64,000 nucleotides of DNA from contig NZ_CANMTE010000001.1 in assembly GCF_947500795.1 (NCBI RefSeq), forward strand, positions 62,001 to 126,000, written 5' to 3'. The notes under the pieces are model-generated. The model did no database searches. It was given only the letters and a program-made list of their open reading frames with translations, and was not told where the DNA came from. Positions 55,119-64,000 of this stretch are shown here, piece by piece. Made by a program: the position numbers and the translations under genes. Source of the stretch: an uncultured Gelidibacter sp. Lineage in GTDB: Bacteria > Bacteroidota > Bacteroidia > Flavobacteriales > Flavobacteriaceae. The stretch's first letter is position 1. Each line of letters starts with the position of its first letter.

Positions 55119-55126
55119 TATTTTTG
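55119..55126 (+). promoter_or_regulatory. -7 box of trxB
   Basis: tatttttg fits TAnnTTTG, 25 bases before the chosen trxB start at 55152. No obvious -33 TTTG. Confidence 0.55.
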
Positions 55127-55151
55127 TAAAGTTCAAAATTTAATACATATT

Positions 55152-56132
55152 ATGTCAGATTCAATCGAAAAAGTAAAATGCCTAATTATAGGTTCGGGAC
55201 CAGCAGGTTATACTGCTGCTATTTATGCGGCTAGAGCAAATATGTTTCCTGTTCTTTACCAAGGAGTGCAACCAGGTGGCCAATTGACAACTACTAATGA
55301 TGTCGAAAACTTCCCTGGATATCCAGATGGTATTACAGGACCTGCAATGATGATGGAGTTACAAAAACAAGCCGAACGTTTTGGTACTGATGTTAGAGAT
55401 GGCTGGATTACTAAAGTCGATTTTTCTGGAGATATTCATAAAGTATGGGTGCAAGACACTAAGGAGATCCACTGTGAAACTGTAATTATTTCAACTGGTG
55501 CTTCAGCAAAATATTTAGGATTGCCTTCAGAACAAAAATACCTTCAATTAGGTGGCGGTGTTTCGGCATGTGCGGTATGCGATGGATTCTTCTATAGAAA
55601 TCACGAAGTGGTTATTGTAGGTGCTGGCGATTCTGCTTGTGAAGAAGCACATTATTTATCTAAACTTTGTAAGAAAGTAACAATGCTTGTAAGACGTGAT
55701 GAATTTAGAGCATCGCAAATCATGCAAGCTAGAGTTAAAAACACTAAAAATATTGAAATCTTGTTCAACACAGATACTGAAGAAGTATTGGGTGACGGGC
55801 AAGTTGTAACTGGTGTTAGAGTACGAAATAACGTGAGTGGCGAAGTGAGCGAGATTCCAGCAACTGGATTTTTTGTTGCAATTGGTCACAAGCCTAACAC
55901 AGATATCTTTAAAGACTATTTGGAGTTGGATGAAACTGGTTATATTATCAATGTTCCAGGTACAGCCAAAACTAATATAGAGGGTGTGTTCGTTTCTGGA
56001 GATGCTGCTGATCATGTCTACAGACAGGCTATTACAGCTGCCGGTACTGGATGTATGGCTGCATTGGACGCTGAGCGCTATCTAGCAGGAATTGATTCTA
56101 ATTTTGAGGTTAATACAGCTACCAATTATTAA
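55152..56132 (+). CDS. trxB: Thioredoxin-disulfide reductase
   Basis: Flavoprotein of 326 residues that reduces thioredoxin with NADPH. I chose ATG 55152, downstream of the -7 box; a longer frame to 55086 would put that box inside the gene. FAD motif IIGSGPAGYTAA (12-23), GGQLTTTNDVENFPG, redox pair C140-A-V-C143, NADPH motif VIVGAGDSACEEA, and the closing FVSGDAADHVYRQ. Standard length. Confidence 0.97.
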   Translation: MSDSIEKVKCLIIGSGPAGYTAAIYAARANMFPVLYQGVQPGGQLTTTNDVENFPGYPDGITGPAMMMELQKQAERFGTDVRDGWITKVDFSGDIHKVWVQDTKEIHCETVIISTGASAKYLGLPSEQKYLQLGGGVSACAVCDGFFYRNHEVVIVGAGDSACEEAHYLSKLCKKVTMLVRRDEFRASQIMQARVKNTKNIEILFNTDTEEVLGDGQVVTGVRVRNNVSGEVSEIPATGFFVAIGHKPNTDIFKDYLELDETGYIINVPGTAKTNIEGVFVSGDAADHVYRQAITAAGTGCMAALDAERYLAGIDSNFEVNTATNY

Positions 56133-56158
56133 GATAAACCTTTAAATACTTAAAATAT

Positions 56159-56201
56159 AAAAGCCTAAAGCGTAGTGTTGAACTATTCTTTAGGCTTTTT
56201 T
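56159..56201. terminator. Terminator between trxB and the GIN gene
   Basis: Arms aaaagcctaaag and ctttaggcttttt, loop of 17 bases, T-run after the second arm and A-run before the first. It could serve both converging genes. Confidence 0.8.
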
Positions 56202-56240
56202 TATTCTGAAATAAATTGTGACTGATTAGGCTGTTGGAGG

Positions 56241-57074
56241 TTATTGCTTCATCTGAAGTTTTGATGTCCCAACAAACTTAGGGAGTGTAATTTTAGGTGA
56301 GTTGTACAAGTACACTTCGCTATTGCCCGTAGCTTCAATAGTCACACTTTCATTAACACGAACTGTAGCAGAACTGCTCATATCTGCAGTGATAGTACAA
56401 GTTGTAGTCAGGAATTCTTTTCCATTAAACGTTGACGAATTGTCCAAGCGTAACTGCGTAGTCGTTAAAGTGCCCTCCATATTGGCAGTTGCACGTTGAT
56501 AAAGGTCAAATTTGGCAATTTTTGCATTAAGCAAGGCTTCCATCTTCACATTGTCATTCAGCACAACCACGGCATTTGTGGCGTTGACATTCAATTTTAC
56601 TTTCGCCTTATCTGAAGCTGTATAATTGAATTCATTAGTCTTAATATTCAAATAAGCACGTGAAGATCCCGTGGTTTTTAAGGTTGTGTTTTTTAACTCT
56701 AAGGACGTTAGTGACCTGAGTTCGCCATCTTCGATCACTTCAATAGTTTCCAATCCGTCGCTATAGTTGACCTTAATATTCATACGGCGGCTAGAAGTGA
56801 TTTTTTTAGTGGTTTTGAAGGTGAGGGTGCCGTTAATTACTTCAAAGAGAATGTATTCATGTAGATTACTGTCGGCTTCAACTTCAACGGAAGGTTTACT
56901 GTTATAGATAATTTCAACTGAAAAATCTTCTCCTACAACAATTTTGTTGAAAGGATCAATATAGGTTTGCTTAATGGTTACATTTCTATCGCCTTTAATT
57001 TTCTCATCATCTTGAGCGGACGTGTAGGCGTTAAAACTTAGTGCCATTAAAAATGCAAAAATGATTTTATTCAT
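56241..57074 (-). CDS. GIN domain (DUF2807) exported protein
   Basis: Secreted protein of 277 residues with signal peptide ending TSAQDD. The remainder is one right-handed beta helix-like GIN domain with repeats such as NKIVVGEDFSVEIIYNSKPSVEVEADSNL and LYNSPKITLPKFVGTSKLQMKQ. The family is called head GIN domain or putative autotransporter adhesin; role unclear. Converges with trxB. Confidence 0.88.
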   Translation of the reverse strand: MNKIIFAFLMALSFNAYTSAQDDEKIKGDRNVTIKQTYIDPFNKIVVGEDFSVEIIYNSKPSVEVEADSNLHEYILFEVINGTLTFKTTKKITSSRRMNIKVNYSDGLETIEVIEDGELRSLTSLELKNTTLKTTGSSRAYLNIKTNEFNYTASDKAKVKLNVNATNAVVVLNDNVKMEALLNAKIAKFDLYQRATANMEGTLTTTQLRLDNSSTFNGKEFLTTTCTITADMSSSATVRVNESVTIEATGNSEVYLYNSPKITLPKFVGTSKLQMKQ

Positions 57075-57466
57075 TATAACTATTTAAGAGGTTATACTAA
57101 CAAATATAAACAAAAACCATCCCAAACTTTTAACAAGCTTTGAAATGGTTCGTAATAGTGGTGCATAAATAGGTGATAGTATCTTCTTTTGGTTGCTTTT
57201 TAGTTAGCAATTACCTTAAAAATCACTGCATATTTTAAAAGTTTTCTATAGGATTGATATCGCTGGTATTGCTATTTGTACCTCTTTCTTTAGTTATGAC
57301 GTTCTCACCACCGTTTGCAGTTGATTTAACATCTGTGCTACAGGAAAAAAGGCTAAAACTCAGAATGGAAGTGATGATGATTTTTATTATTGTACTCATG
57401 ACTGCTGGTTTTTGGTGGTGTGATTTGTATGCTACACTGTTGATTATAGCGTGCTAATTATTGGTA
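57075..57466. other. Gap of about 390 bases, no clear content
   Basis: A 67-codon open frame exists in plus (57254-57457), but it begins with TTG and has low-complexity hydrophobic content with no family likeness. Apart from the presumed promoter region of the GIN gene I see nothing. Confidence 0.4.
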
Positions 57467-59239
57467 TTAGTCTGTTGTAATTTTTATACCATTCCCATCA
57501 ATATTAACCTTTACACGTTCTGAATTTGATTTGATGCCGTCTTGATTAATTTCGACTGAATTCGAATCATTTTTAATTTTGATACCGTTTTCGTCAATCC
57601 TGATTCCAGAAGCATCATCATCACCGTCATCGTTATAATCAGAGTCTTGTTTAAGATCTTCAGGACAATCCAAGCATTTGATTTCGTTATCCAACATCTG
57701 TAAATAATGGCCCTTCACGTTTTTATCTCTTGAATTCGATCTTAAATATTGATTTCTATGAAACGAATGCGTGTTTTGATCAGCATAGATAACGGTGCCT
57801 TCAGGGATATAAAGTGTGACTTCGACTTCTTGATCTCTGAATTTATTTTGAAAAGCAGTCGTTAAAAACCCATCAAGTTCTAATCTATTATTCACAATGG
57901 TATAGTTGTAATTGATTTTTTCTGCTCTGGCTTTGGCACTTTGATAGGTACTTCCTTTAGAGCTTTTATCAATTCTGATGGAGGCCACAGAATCTTTAGT
58001 CGATTTCAAAATCAGTTCAACATCTGTTAAATACAGTAGTTTGTTGTCTTTTTCATCATAAATTGGACGCCATTGGCTACTGTTTCTTCCAAACTGTTTG
58101 CTAAAAGTACTGTTGTGCGCCATGTTAACATACAAGGTGTCTCTAGCTGTGATATTTAAGTTCTCAGTGTGTTGCACCATAGCATCTTCAGTGTATTCAC
58201 TGGCTTGTTTTACACCAACAACTACCAGTCCAATAAGCGACATGAGCCACAATCCGAAGAGTGAAAATTTAGCAATTGCACCAATGGATTTTAAGTTGTT
58301 GACCAATATTTTCAAACCTAAATAGAAGAGGAAGAAAAACGGAATGCCTATCGCAAAAAGCAACATTAAAGACATGAGCCAAATAGGAACATTCGCAGCA
58401 TTTGTAGCTTCTAGAAAATCCATACCAGGAATCTCAATAACGTCAGCAACACCTACTGAAAAGAATGCGATGATAAGTCCTATTAACGTGCTGGCACCAA
58501 TAATGATGAGCATGATACCAATGAACTTGGCGAAAATTTTAAAGACAAACATGATCACCTCTCCCAACGCATCAAAAAAAGTTTTAGACCCCGATTTTAT
58601 TTTATTGCCTTGTTTGGGCAGATCTAAGTTTTTTACGGCTTCAGAGACATTTTCAAAGCCGTCTTTAATTTTTTTTTCGATGTTACTGATGTTAACCGGT
58701 TCGCCCGTCATTGTCAGCTTTTCAGCGGTTGTTCGCGCTTCAGGAACTAAAATCCAGAAGAGGATATAGATTAAGATAAATGTACCGCCAGAACCTAAGG
58801 CCAATAATATCCAAAGTAAACGCATCCAAATAGCATCAACACCTAAATAATGTCCCAAACCTGAAGAAACTCCACCTATATAAGAGTTGTCTGTGTCTCT
58901 AAACAACTTTTTAGAAAAAGTACTTTGGCTTTTCTTATGATAACTTTTTTCTGGTTCATCTTCAAAGATTTCATCATCTACCAAATAGTCTTCAGGTTGT
59001 CCCATAATGGAAATAACGTCGTCAACTTCTTGAACTCTGATGACCTGTCTGTCATTTTGAACGCGCTCATTAAAAAGTTCGGCAATACGCGCTTCAATGT
59101 CCGCTATAATTTCAGATCGGCCCTGAGAATCCGTAAATGAACGTTTGATGGCCTCCAAATAGCGTTGTAATTTTATATAGGCATCTTCATCAATGTGAAA
59201 AAATATACCTGCTAAATTTATGTTGACTGTCTTATTCAT
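57467..59239 (-). CDS. PspC domain protein with long C-terminal extension
   Basis: Membrane protein of 590 residues. NIAGIFFHIDEDAYIKLQRYLEAIKRSF precedes the PspC domain (KLFRDTDNSYIGGVSSGLGHYLGVDAIWMRLLWILLALGSGGTFILIYILFWILVPEA, about 110-165). Further membrane segments occur at about 230-350, then a soluble domain and an acidic repeat end with IDENGIKI / INQDGIKS / IDGNGIKI. It overlaps the PadR gene by eight bases, so they are co-expressed. Likely envelope stress sensing. Confidence 0.88.
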   Translation of the reverse strand: MNKTVNINLAGIFFHIDEDAYIKLQRYLEAIKRSFTDSQGRSEIIADIEARIAELFNERVQNDRQVIRVQEVDDVISIMGQPEDYLVDDEIFEDEPEKSYHKKSQSTFSKKLFRDTDNSYIGGVSSGLGHYLGVDAIWMRLLWILLALGSGGTFILIYILFWILVPEARTTAEKLTMTGEPVNISNIEKKIKDGFENVSEAVKNLDLPKQGNKIKSGSKTFFDALGEVIMFVFKIFAKFIGIMLIIIGASTLIGLIIAFFSVGVADVIEIPGMDFLEATNAANVPIWLMSLMLLFAIGIPFFFLFYLGLKILVNNLKSIGAIAKFSLFGLWLMSLIGLVVVGVKQASEYTEDAMVQHTENLNITARDTLYVNMAHNSTFSKQFGRNSSQWRPIYDEKDNKLLYLTDVELILKSTKDSVASIRIDKSSKGSTYQSAKARAEKINYNYTIVNNRLELDGFLTTAFQNKFRDQEVEVTLYIPEGTVIYADQNTHSFHRNQYLRSNSRDKNVKGHYLQMLDNEIKCLDCPEDLKQDSDYNDDGDDDASGIRIDENGIKIKNDSNSVEINQDGIKSNSERVKVNIDGNGIKITTD

Positions 59240-59576
59240 CTTTTGCTTTTTTTGTGTTGGTAACTAAGTTGACTGCGTTTTGTAATTCACTCCAGGTTGT
59301 ATTTAATTCCATTAGGAATAATTTGCCTGTTTCTGTCAGACCATAATATTTACGTGGCGGTCCGGAGGTTGATTCTTCCCATCTATAATTTAAAAGCCCT
59401 GCATTTTTAAGCCTTGTCAGTAGTGGATAGATGGTGCCTTCTACTACAAGCATTTTTGCATCCTTAAGTGTTTCCAGAATCTCGGCTACATAGGCATCTT
59501 CATCTTTTAAGATGGAGAGTATGCAGTATTCTAGGACACCTTTGCGCATTTGTGCTTTTGTGTTTTCAATTTTCAT
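59232..59576 (-). CDS. PadR family transcriptional regulator
   Basis: Winged-helix regulator of 114 residues. ATG 59576 is chosen because it gives the usual MKIENTKAQMRKGVLEYCILSIL start; the longer frame adds an unlikely basic leader. GTIYPLLTRLKNAGLLNYRWEESTSGPPRKYYGLTETG is the typical wing. Translationally coupled to the PspC gene, which it probably controls. Confidence 0.92.
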   Translation of the reverse strand: MKIENTKAQMRKGVLEYCILSILKDEDAYVAEILETLKDAKMLVVEGTIYPLLTRLKNAGLLNYRWEESTSGPPRKYYGLTETGKLFLMELNTTWSELQNAVNLVTNTKKAKDE

Positions 59577-59773
59577 AGGTCTCTTCTGTTTTTTTAATCT
59601 GATGTTCTTTAACGCTCCAAAGCTGCACAACAGATGCTGTTTGATTAATGATGTTTGACAATGTTTGTGTCATGTTCATTAGTGATTAATGGTTAAACTG
59701 TTCGTTTTTTGATTGTGCCCTAAGGCAATTGATGATTTGATTGATGACTACGACTATCGTAGTTGATGAAAAT

Positions 59774-60220
59774 TTATTTTAAAAAATTGATTGTTAATGG
59801 GTAATTGTAAAGTTCGCCATCTCTTGCCTTTAAACTTGCTACGACTATAAATACGAGTTCTAAAATAAAACCGATAACGGCCAGTAATCCCAAGCTAAAA
59901 GCAGTAATCAGTAATGGACTGAAGTTTACAAAGTCGAATTGGATGGTGTCAAAATCGTTGAAATCTAAAATATTTACAGATCCCAAAACACTCAATAGCA
60001 ATACGGGAATGGTAATAGCTGCAAGAATAACGGCATATAGTAAAATGCTGATTTGAAAATTAATGGCTTGCTTTCCATGTGCATCTACAAACTCCGACTT
60101 TTCCTTATTGGTCATCCATAAGATGACTGGACCAATAAAATTCCCAAAAGGAATTAGGAATCCTGAAAAGGTGGATAAGTGAATAAATGTGGCGATGTTT
60201 TTTTGGTGATTGCTTATCAT
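59774..60220 (-). CDS. DUF4870 family membrane protein
   Basis: Protein of 148 residues with four membrane segments. NIATFIHLSTFSGFLIPFGNFIGPVILWMTNKEKSEFVDAHGKQAINFQ is the DUF4870 pattern. It follows the PadR gene start side by side in the same direction, with about 200 bases between. Function unknown. Confidence 0.88.
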   Translation of the reverse strand: MISNHQKNIATFIHLSTFSGFLIPFGNFIGPVILWMTNKEKSEFVDAHGKQAINFQISILLYAVILAAITIPVLLLSVLGSVNILDFNDFDTIQFDFVNFSPLLITAFSLGLLAVIGFILELVFIVVASLKARDGELYNYPLTINFLK

Positions 60221-60364
60221 TTCTAAAAGTATATAATAGTGTCTTATGCAAATATATATCTAAAGGAAGGTATTATGCAAAACATAGTAGTGTAATTTAA
60301 CATAAAATTAACAAATTGATATCTGAGATAAAAATGATAATTTAGCAACAATAAAAACTTGATA

Positions 60365-60820
60365 ATGAATATATCCCCAAGAAAACTGAATGCTTTCTTA
60401 AGCTTTAAACTGCCATCAGCCTATTTGTGCGGCGTGAGAACAACGTATATTGATGATGTGCAATGTAAGGTGAGTGTGAAGCATAGATGGATCAACCAAA
60501 ATCCATTCAACTCTATGTTTTGGGCCGTACAGGGCATGGCTGCGGAATTGACAACAGGCGCATTAGTCATGTCTAAAATTAAAGCAAGCGGAAAACCGAT
60601 ATCGATGTTGGTGGCAAATAACAATTGTTCCTTTACTAAAAAGGCGACCGGCAGAATAAATTTTATATGCAATGAAGGGGCTAAAATTGATGAAGCCATT
60701 AAAAAAGCTATTGCAACTGGAGAAGGGCAAACCATTTGGATGAATTCTGTGGGTAGGAACGAGGAAGGCATTGAAGTATCTAATTTTAATTTTGAATGGA
60801 CCATTAAGCTGAAGAATTAA
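60365..60820 (+). CDS. DUF4442 hotdog-fold protein
   Basis: Protein of 151 residues; ATG 60365 is used, not the TTG before it. FNSMFWAVQGMAAELTTGALVM is the long hotdog helix, and CSFTKKATGRINFICNEG a strand pair of a thioesterase-like DUF4442 domain. Acyl-CoA thioesterase activity is possible but not shown for the group. It stands alone. Confidence 0.82.
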   Translation: MNISPRKLNAFLSFKLPSAYLCGVRTTYIDDVQCKVSVKHRWINQNPFNSMFWAVQGMAAELTTGALVMSKIKASGKPISMLVANNNCSFTKKATGRINFICNEGAKIDEAIKKAIATGEGQTIWMNSVGRNEEGIEVSNFNFEWTIKLKN

Positions 60821-60954
60821 AAGTCTGAGACTTTTCTTTTTACTACTTGAAGCAGGATGAATTTAGATATGAAAATTTACCCGTTTGTAACAATTTTATA
60901 AAACTTCCTACCAATACACTAGAAAATAAATCATAGCACTAATATTTGGGAATT

Positions 60955-61755
60955 ATGAGAGCACACGAAATTGACTATAGAATTTACGGCGAAGAAATGC
61001 AGTATGTCGAGATAGAACTCGATCCGCAGGAAGCCGTTATAGCGGAAGCCGGAAGTTTTATGATGATGGATGACGGCATAAAAATGGAAACTATTTTTGG
61101 TGATGGATCTGAGCAAACCAAAGGGTTTTTAGGATCAATATTAGGTGCGGGAAAACGTATCCTTACCGGAGAAAGTTTATTTATGACCGCATTTTACAAC
61201 GTTCTTTCTGGGAAACGAAACGTCTCGTTTGCATCGCCATACCCTGGAAAAATTCTCCCAATTGATCTCACAGAATTTAGAGGTAAATTTATCTGTCAAA
61301 AAGATGCTTTTTTATGTGCTGCCAAAGGTGTAAGTGTTGGTATTGAATTTTCTAAAAAGATTGGGCGTGGATTTTTTGGAGGCGAAGGATTCATCATGCA
61401 AAAACTGGAAGGCGATGGCATGGCATTTATTCATGCAGGAGGCACTATGGCTAAAAAAGTGTTACAATCTGGCGAAACCTTACGTGTAGATACCGGATGT
61501 TTGGTAGGATTTACGCAAGATGTAGATTATGATATTGAATTTATTGGAGGCATCAAAAACAAACTATTTGGTGGAGAAGGTTTATTCTATGCGAAACTTC
61601 AAGGACCGGGTACGGTTTACATTCAGTCGTTACCTTTTAGTAGATTGGCAGCGCGTGTGTGGGCGAGTGCACCACAAGCTGGTGGGAAAGATAGAGGAGA
61701 AGGAAGTGTGCTTGGAGGCCTCGGAAATTTGCTTGACGGAGATAACCGTTTTTAA
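60955..61755 (+). CDS. TIGR00266 / AIM24 family protein
   Basis: Protein of 266 residues. ATG 60955 is used; an upstream TTG is unlikely. [45 protein letters not shown] and [23 protein letters not shown] match the tryptophan-attenuation-protein-like beta fold of this family. Role unknown; often next to membrane or stress genes. Confidence 0.9.
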   Translation: MRAHEIDYRIYGEEMQYVEIELDPQEAVIAEAGSFMMMDDGIKMETIFGDGSEQTKGFLGSILGAGKRILTGESLFMTAFYNVLSGKRNVSFASPYPGKILPIDLTEFRGKFICQKDAFLCAAKGVSVGIEFSKKIGRGFFGGEGFIMQKLEGDGMAFIHAGGTMAKKVLQSGETLRVDTGCLVGFTQDVDYDIEFIGGIKNKLFGGEGLFYAKLQGPGTVYIQSLPFSRLAARVWASAPQAGGKDRGEGSVLGGLGNLLDGDNRF

Positions 61756-61890
61756 CGATATTGGGTATTATTTGTTAAAGTAACAGAAGTCGTTGGCTGA
61801 TGTCAATTATTTTTACTAAATTTAAACAACTAAAATAAATATGCCTATTATTCATATCTACTTATTAATCATCACCTAAACTAAATAATA

Positions 61891-62091
61891 ATGGCAAGAG
61901 CAATGTTTGAGTACACTAAAACCGTACTAAGCAAAGTAAGTTTTGATGCTGCGTTGTTCTGTAGAGAAGTACAAAAAGCTATTCACCGTTTATTACCTTA
62001 TGAACTAGAAGAGCTAAAGGTTTTTATTAAATCTTTAATACTACAGAATCCAGATCTAAACCAATGTTTAATCTATTTAAAAACAGAATAA
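61891..62091 (+). CDS. Small conserved-looking flavobacterial protein
   Basis: Protein of 66 residues, helical: ARAMFEYTKTVLSKVSFDAALFCREVQKAIHRLLPYELEELKVFIKSLI. It resembles short flavobacterial proteins of unknown role that I have no name for. A strong terminator follows immediately after the stop. Confidence 0.75.
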   Translation: MARAMFEYTKTVLSKVSFDAALFCREVQKAIHRLLPYELEELKVFIKSLILQNPDLNQCLIYLKTE

Positions 62092-62093
62092 TG

Positions 62094-62121
62094 AAAAAGC
62101 GACCAACCGGTCGCTTTTTTA
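62094..62121. terminator. Terminator, possibly two-way
   Basis: Stem gcgacc / ggtcgc with loop aacc, with A-run before and T-run after. It ends the small gene and overlaps the stop codon of oxyR from the other side. Confidence 0.85.
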
Positions 62122-63057
62122 TTTTGCTAATGGACTGATTATTTTTACATTTTGAAAGGCTATCGCACCTCTAATAATGCCGGAGATAATCCCGTGTAAG
62201 GCATCAATGATTTGCATTTTCAACTCACTTTTATGATAAATGATACTCACCTCACGCGCCGGTGTAGGCTCATTAAAGTGATGAAGATTATTGACTAAAT
62301 TTTCATTAAGCTCTAGCGTATGTAAGTATGGCAGCAATGTCATGCCCAATCCTTCATTGGATAGTTTGATGAGCGTTTCTATGCTCCCACTTTCCAACTG
62401 AAAATTCTCATTAGTCTGGTCTTTAAACGCTTTACATAAATTAATGACGCCATCCCTAAAACAATGGCCATCCTCCAGTAACAACATATCATCTATCTCT
62501 AAATCAGAAACATCAATGGTTTTCTTTTTGTAAAGGCGATGGTGTTCAGGGATGTAACCAACAAAAGGTTCGTAATACAATACGCGTTCTTTAATGTTTT
62601 CACTTTCTAAAGGCGTAGCGGCAATGGCAGCATCTAAGTGACCATCCTTTATACGTTCAATAATATCTTCAGTGGTCAACTCTTCAATTTTAAGCTTCAC
62701 TTTAGGATATTTCTTAATAAAAGCTTTTAGAAACATGGGAAGTAAGGTAGGCATGACCGTAGGAATAATGCCGATTCTAAATTCGCCACCAATAAATCCT
62801 TTTTGCTGATCGACGATATCTTGAATGCGCTCAGATTCATTTACAATATTGCGAGCCTGGTGTACAATTTTACGACCGACTTCAGTTAATTCGATAGGTT
62901 TTTTGCTTCGGTCAAAAATGAGTACGCTCAGTTCTTCTTCCAGCTTTTGTATTTGCGTACTTAATGTAGGTTGCGTCACAAAACACTTTTCCGCTGCTTT
63001 CGTGAAATTCTTATGTTCAGCAATCGCTAAAACATAAGTTAATTGTGTTATCGTCAT
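62119..63057 (-). CDS. oxyR: Hydrogen-peroxide sensor OxyR
   Basis: LysR-type regulator of 312 residues. Winged helix at 1-60 (AAEKCFVTQPTLSTQIQKLEEEL). The redox pair Cys199 and Cys208 is kept in GHCFRDGVINLC, with the same numbering as in the E. coli protein. Peroxide forms a disulfide between them and turns the activator on. It is divergent from dps, a standard OxyR target, across a 105-base gap with repeated CTAT words. Confidence 0.94.
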   Translation of the reverse strand: MTITQLTYVLAIAEHKNFTKAAEKCFVTQPTLSTQIQKLEEELSVLIFDRSKKPIELTEVGRKIVHQARNIVNESERIQDIVDQQKGFIGGEFRIGIIPTVMPTLLPMFLKAFIKKYPKVKLKIEELTTEDIIERIKDGHLDAAIAATPLESENIKERVLYYEPFVGYIPEHHRLYKKKTIDVSDLEIDDMLLLEDGHCFRDGVINLCKAFKDQTNENFQLESGSIETLIKLSNEGLGMTLLPYLHTLELNENLVNNLHHFNEPTPAREVSIIYHKSELKMQIIDALHGIISGIIRGAIAFQNVKIISPLAK

Positions 63058-63072
63058 AGATATTCATTTAAA

Positions 63073-63137
63073 CTATAAAAATATAAAAACTATCTATAAA
63101 AACTATAGTAAAGTCAGTTAATTAAAGCTTAAATTTG
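63073..63137 (+). promoter_or_regulatory. Candidate OxyR operator and dps promoter
   Basis: CTAT words start at 63073, 63090, 63094 and 63103, with ATAG at 63105; ATAG/CTAT elements are the core of OxyR sites. The -7 box taaatttg lies at 63130-63137 (TAnnTTTG type), 26 bases before the dps start. No -33 TTG is seen, which fits an activator-dependent promoter. Confidence 0.6.
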
Positions 63138-63162
63138 AATTAACTCAAAAAATTATAAGAAG

Positions 63163-63642
63163 ATGACATTAAATACGATTGGTTTAGATGCCAAAAAAGC
63201 GAAGGATTTAGCAAATGATTTGAATGAATTACTGGCCGATTTTCAAGTGTATTACCAGAATCTGAGAGGAATTCATTGGAATATTAAAGGAAAGCGCTTC
63301 TTTGATTTACATGTCAAATTTGAAGAGCTTTATACCGATGCCAATATAAAGGTGGATGAAATAGCGGAGCGAATCTTAACTTTAGGGGAAACACCTTTAC
63401 ATACTTTTGAAGATTACAGTAAAATAGCCAAAGTTAAAGTTGGTAAGAACGTTTCACAAGATGAAAAAGCTGTAGAATTAATCGTTGATTCTTTATCTGA
63501 ACTGCTTAAAATTGAACGTATGATTTTGGATAAGGCAGCCGAAACAGGAGATGAAGGAACAAATTCTATGATGAGCGATTTTATCACAGAACAAGAGAAA
63601 ACGGTTTGGATGATGAAAGCTTGGTTAGGAGAAACGGTTTAA
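63163..63642 (+). CDS. dps: Dps ferritin-like DNA-protection protein
   Basis: Protein of 159 residues that forms dodecamers and oxidises Fe(II) with peroxide. The ferroxidase site is visible: NLRGIHWNIKGKRFFDLHVKFEELYTDANIKVDEIAERI (His, Asp, Glu ligands). Length is standard. The promoter region and the divergent oxyR gene indicate induction by peroxide. A terminator follows. Confidence 0.94.
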   Translation: MTLNTIGLDAKKAKDLANDLNELLADFQVYYQNLRGIHWNIKGKRFFDLHVKFEELYTDANIKVDEIAERILTLGETPLHTFEDYSKIAKVKVGKNVSQDEKAVELIVDSLSELLKIERMILDKAAETGDEGTNSMMSDFITEQEKTVWMMKAWLGETV

Positions 63643-63670
63643 ATAGAATTTCACATTAATAAATATAAAA

Positions 63671-63693
63671 AGAGGACTAGCTGTCCTCTTTTT
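63671..63693 (+). terminator. Terminator after dps
   Basis: Stem agaggac / gtcctct (loop tagct), followed by tttttattt. Confidence 0.85.
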
Positions 63694-63754
63694 ATTTGCA
63701 CTTAATCACAGGTTGCCCTAGCTATATTTTCGATGACATTTTCCTAAATACAAG

Positions 63755-64000
63755 TTAAAGCAAACCTCTCGATTTAATCTCCAAATATTTATTAATGGTA
63801 TCGATAGTTAAGTTTTCTGGAGTGGTCAGTATCGAATAAATGCCATACTTTTTTAATTCTTGCACGATGAGCCGCTTTTCAAAAGCGAATTTTTCAGCAA
63901 TCACTTTATCATAAACCTGTTGAATGGTAGTGGCCTTATGGTCAACAATCGCATTCAGTTCTGTGTTTTTAAAAAAGATCACCACCATCAGATGGTTCTT
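63755..64000 (-). CDS. DUF58 family protein, C-terminal part (cut by window edge)
   Basis: The frame is open to the right edge, with KNHLMVVIFFKNTEL followed by KVIAEKFAFEKRLIVQELKKYGIYSILTTPENLTIDTINKYLEIKSRGLL. This is the usual end of DUF58 proteins, which accompany MoxR-type ATPases. About 80 residues are seen. The true start lies outside. Confidence 0.85.
   Translation of the reverse strand, partial: KNHLMVVIFFKNTELNAIVDHKATTIQQVYDKVIAEKFAFEKRLIVQELKKYGIYSILTTPENLTIDTINKYLEIKSRGLL

Noticed and set aside
57254..57457. Plus-strand frame of 67 codons between the GIN and PspC genes
   Set aside because: TTG start, low-complexity hydrophobic sequence, no neighbour in the same direction.
1..64000. 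CRISPR array
   Set aside because: No series of regularly spaced short direct repeats was seen anywhere.

Overview
The window is AT-rich DNA from a marine-type flavobacterium (Bacteroidota, Flavobacteriaceae). Evidence: a SusC/SusD pair, promoters of the TTTG / TAnnTTTG type, methylmalonyl-CoA mutase encoded beside udk and a DivIC-like gene, GIN/PspC/PadR envelope genes, and mobilization genes of the BfmA/MobB kind. I read it as an ordinary chromosome interrupted by two acquired elements.

Region 1 (1-8338) is chromosomal. It holds two S9-family peptidases (one cut by the window edge), a DUF3124 lipoprotein, and a SusC/SusD outer-membrane uptake pair, all on the minus strand. Region 2 (8339-36643) is a 28.3-kb mobilizable island in the 3' end of a tRNA-Pro gene. 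It is bounded by a 17-bp direct repeat and has a tyrosine integrase next to the tRNA. Its left half has a DUF932 protein, SSB, a candidate oriT, BfmA, a MobB relaxase and a TraG/TraD-like coupling ATPase. The middle is a heavy-metal cargo: a CzcA-TolC fusion, its adaptor, a PII-like protein, two Fur paralogues, two SpoIIAA-like paralogues, a P1B-4 (SPC) ATPase, an APC permease, a P1B-2 (CPC) ATPase and several very small membrane proteins. The right end keeps a broken rteC, the C-terminal third of traM and an intact traN, followed by a CDF transporter, an ORF6N protein and the integrase. The rest of the tra operon is missing, so the island looks like an internally deleted conjugative transposon that now depends on a helper.

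Region 3 (36703-49766) is chromosomal again. It carries a PQQ-type sugar dehydrogenase with cytochrome c, udk, a DivIC/FtsB-like gene, methylmalonyl-CoA mutase small and large subunits, glpD, a succinate-semialdehyde dehydrogenase, and a stress cluster (YtxH, holin-like, AraC regulator, PA2169 family). Region 4 (49820-53230) is a G+C-rich 3.4-kb compound transposon: an IS1595-family element, the sulfonamide-resistance gene sul2, a glmM fragment and a truncated ISCR2. It is bounded by perfect 48-bp inverted copies of the IS left end and sits inside the T-tract of a terminator.

Region 5 (53231-64000) continues the chromosome: an SRAP-like protein without its catalytic cysteine, a DUF1328 protein, a small lipoprotein, a cysteine-less ArsC-like protein, trxB, a GIN-domain protein, PspC with PadR, DUF4870, DUF4442, a TIGR00266 protein, divergent oxyR and dps with a shared candidate operator, and the end of a DUF58 gene. 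The island joins import control, sensing and export of divalent metals. The sul2 unit is independent of it and probably reflects recent antibiotic selection.
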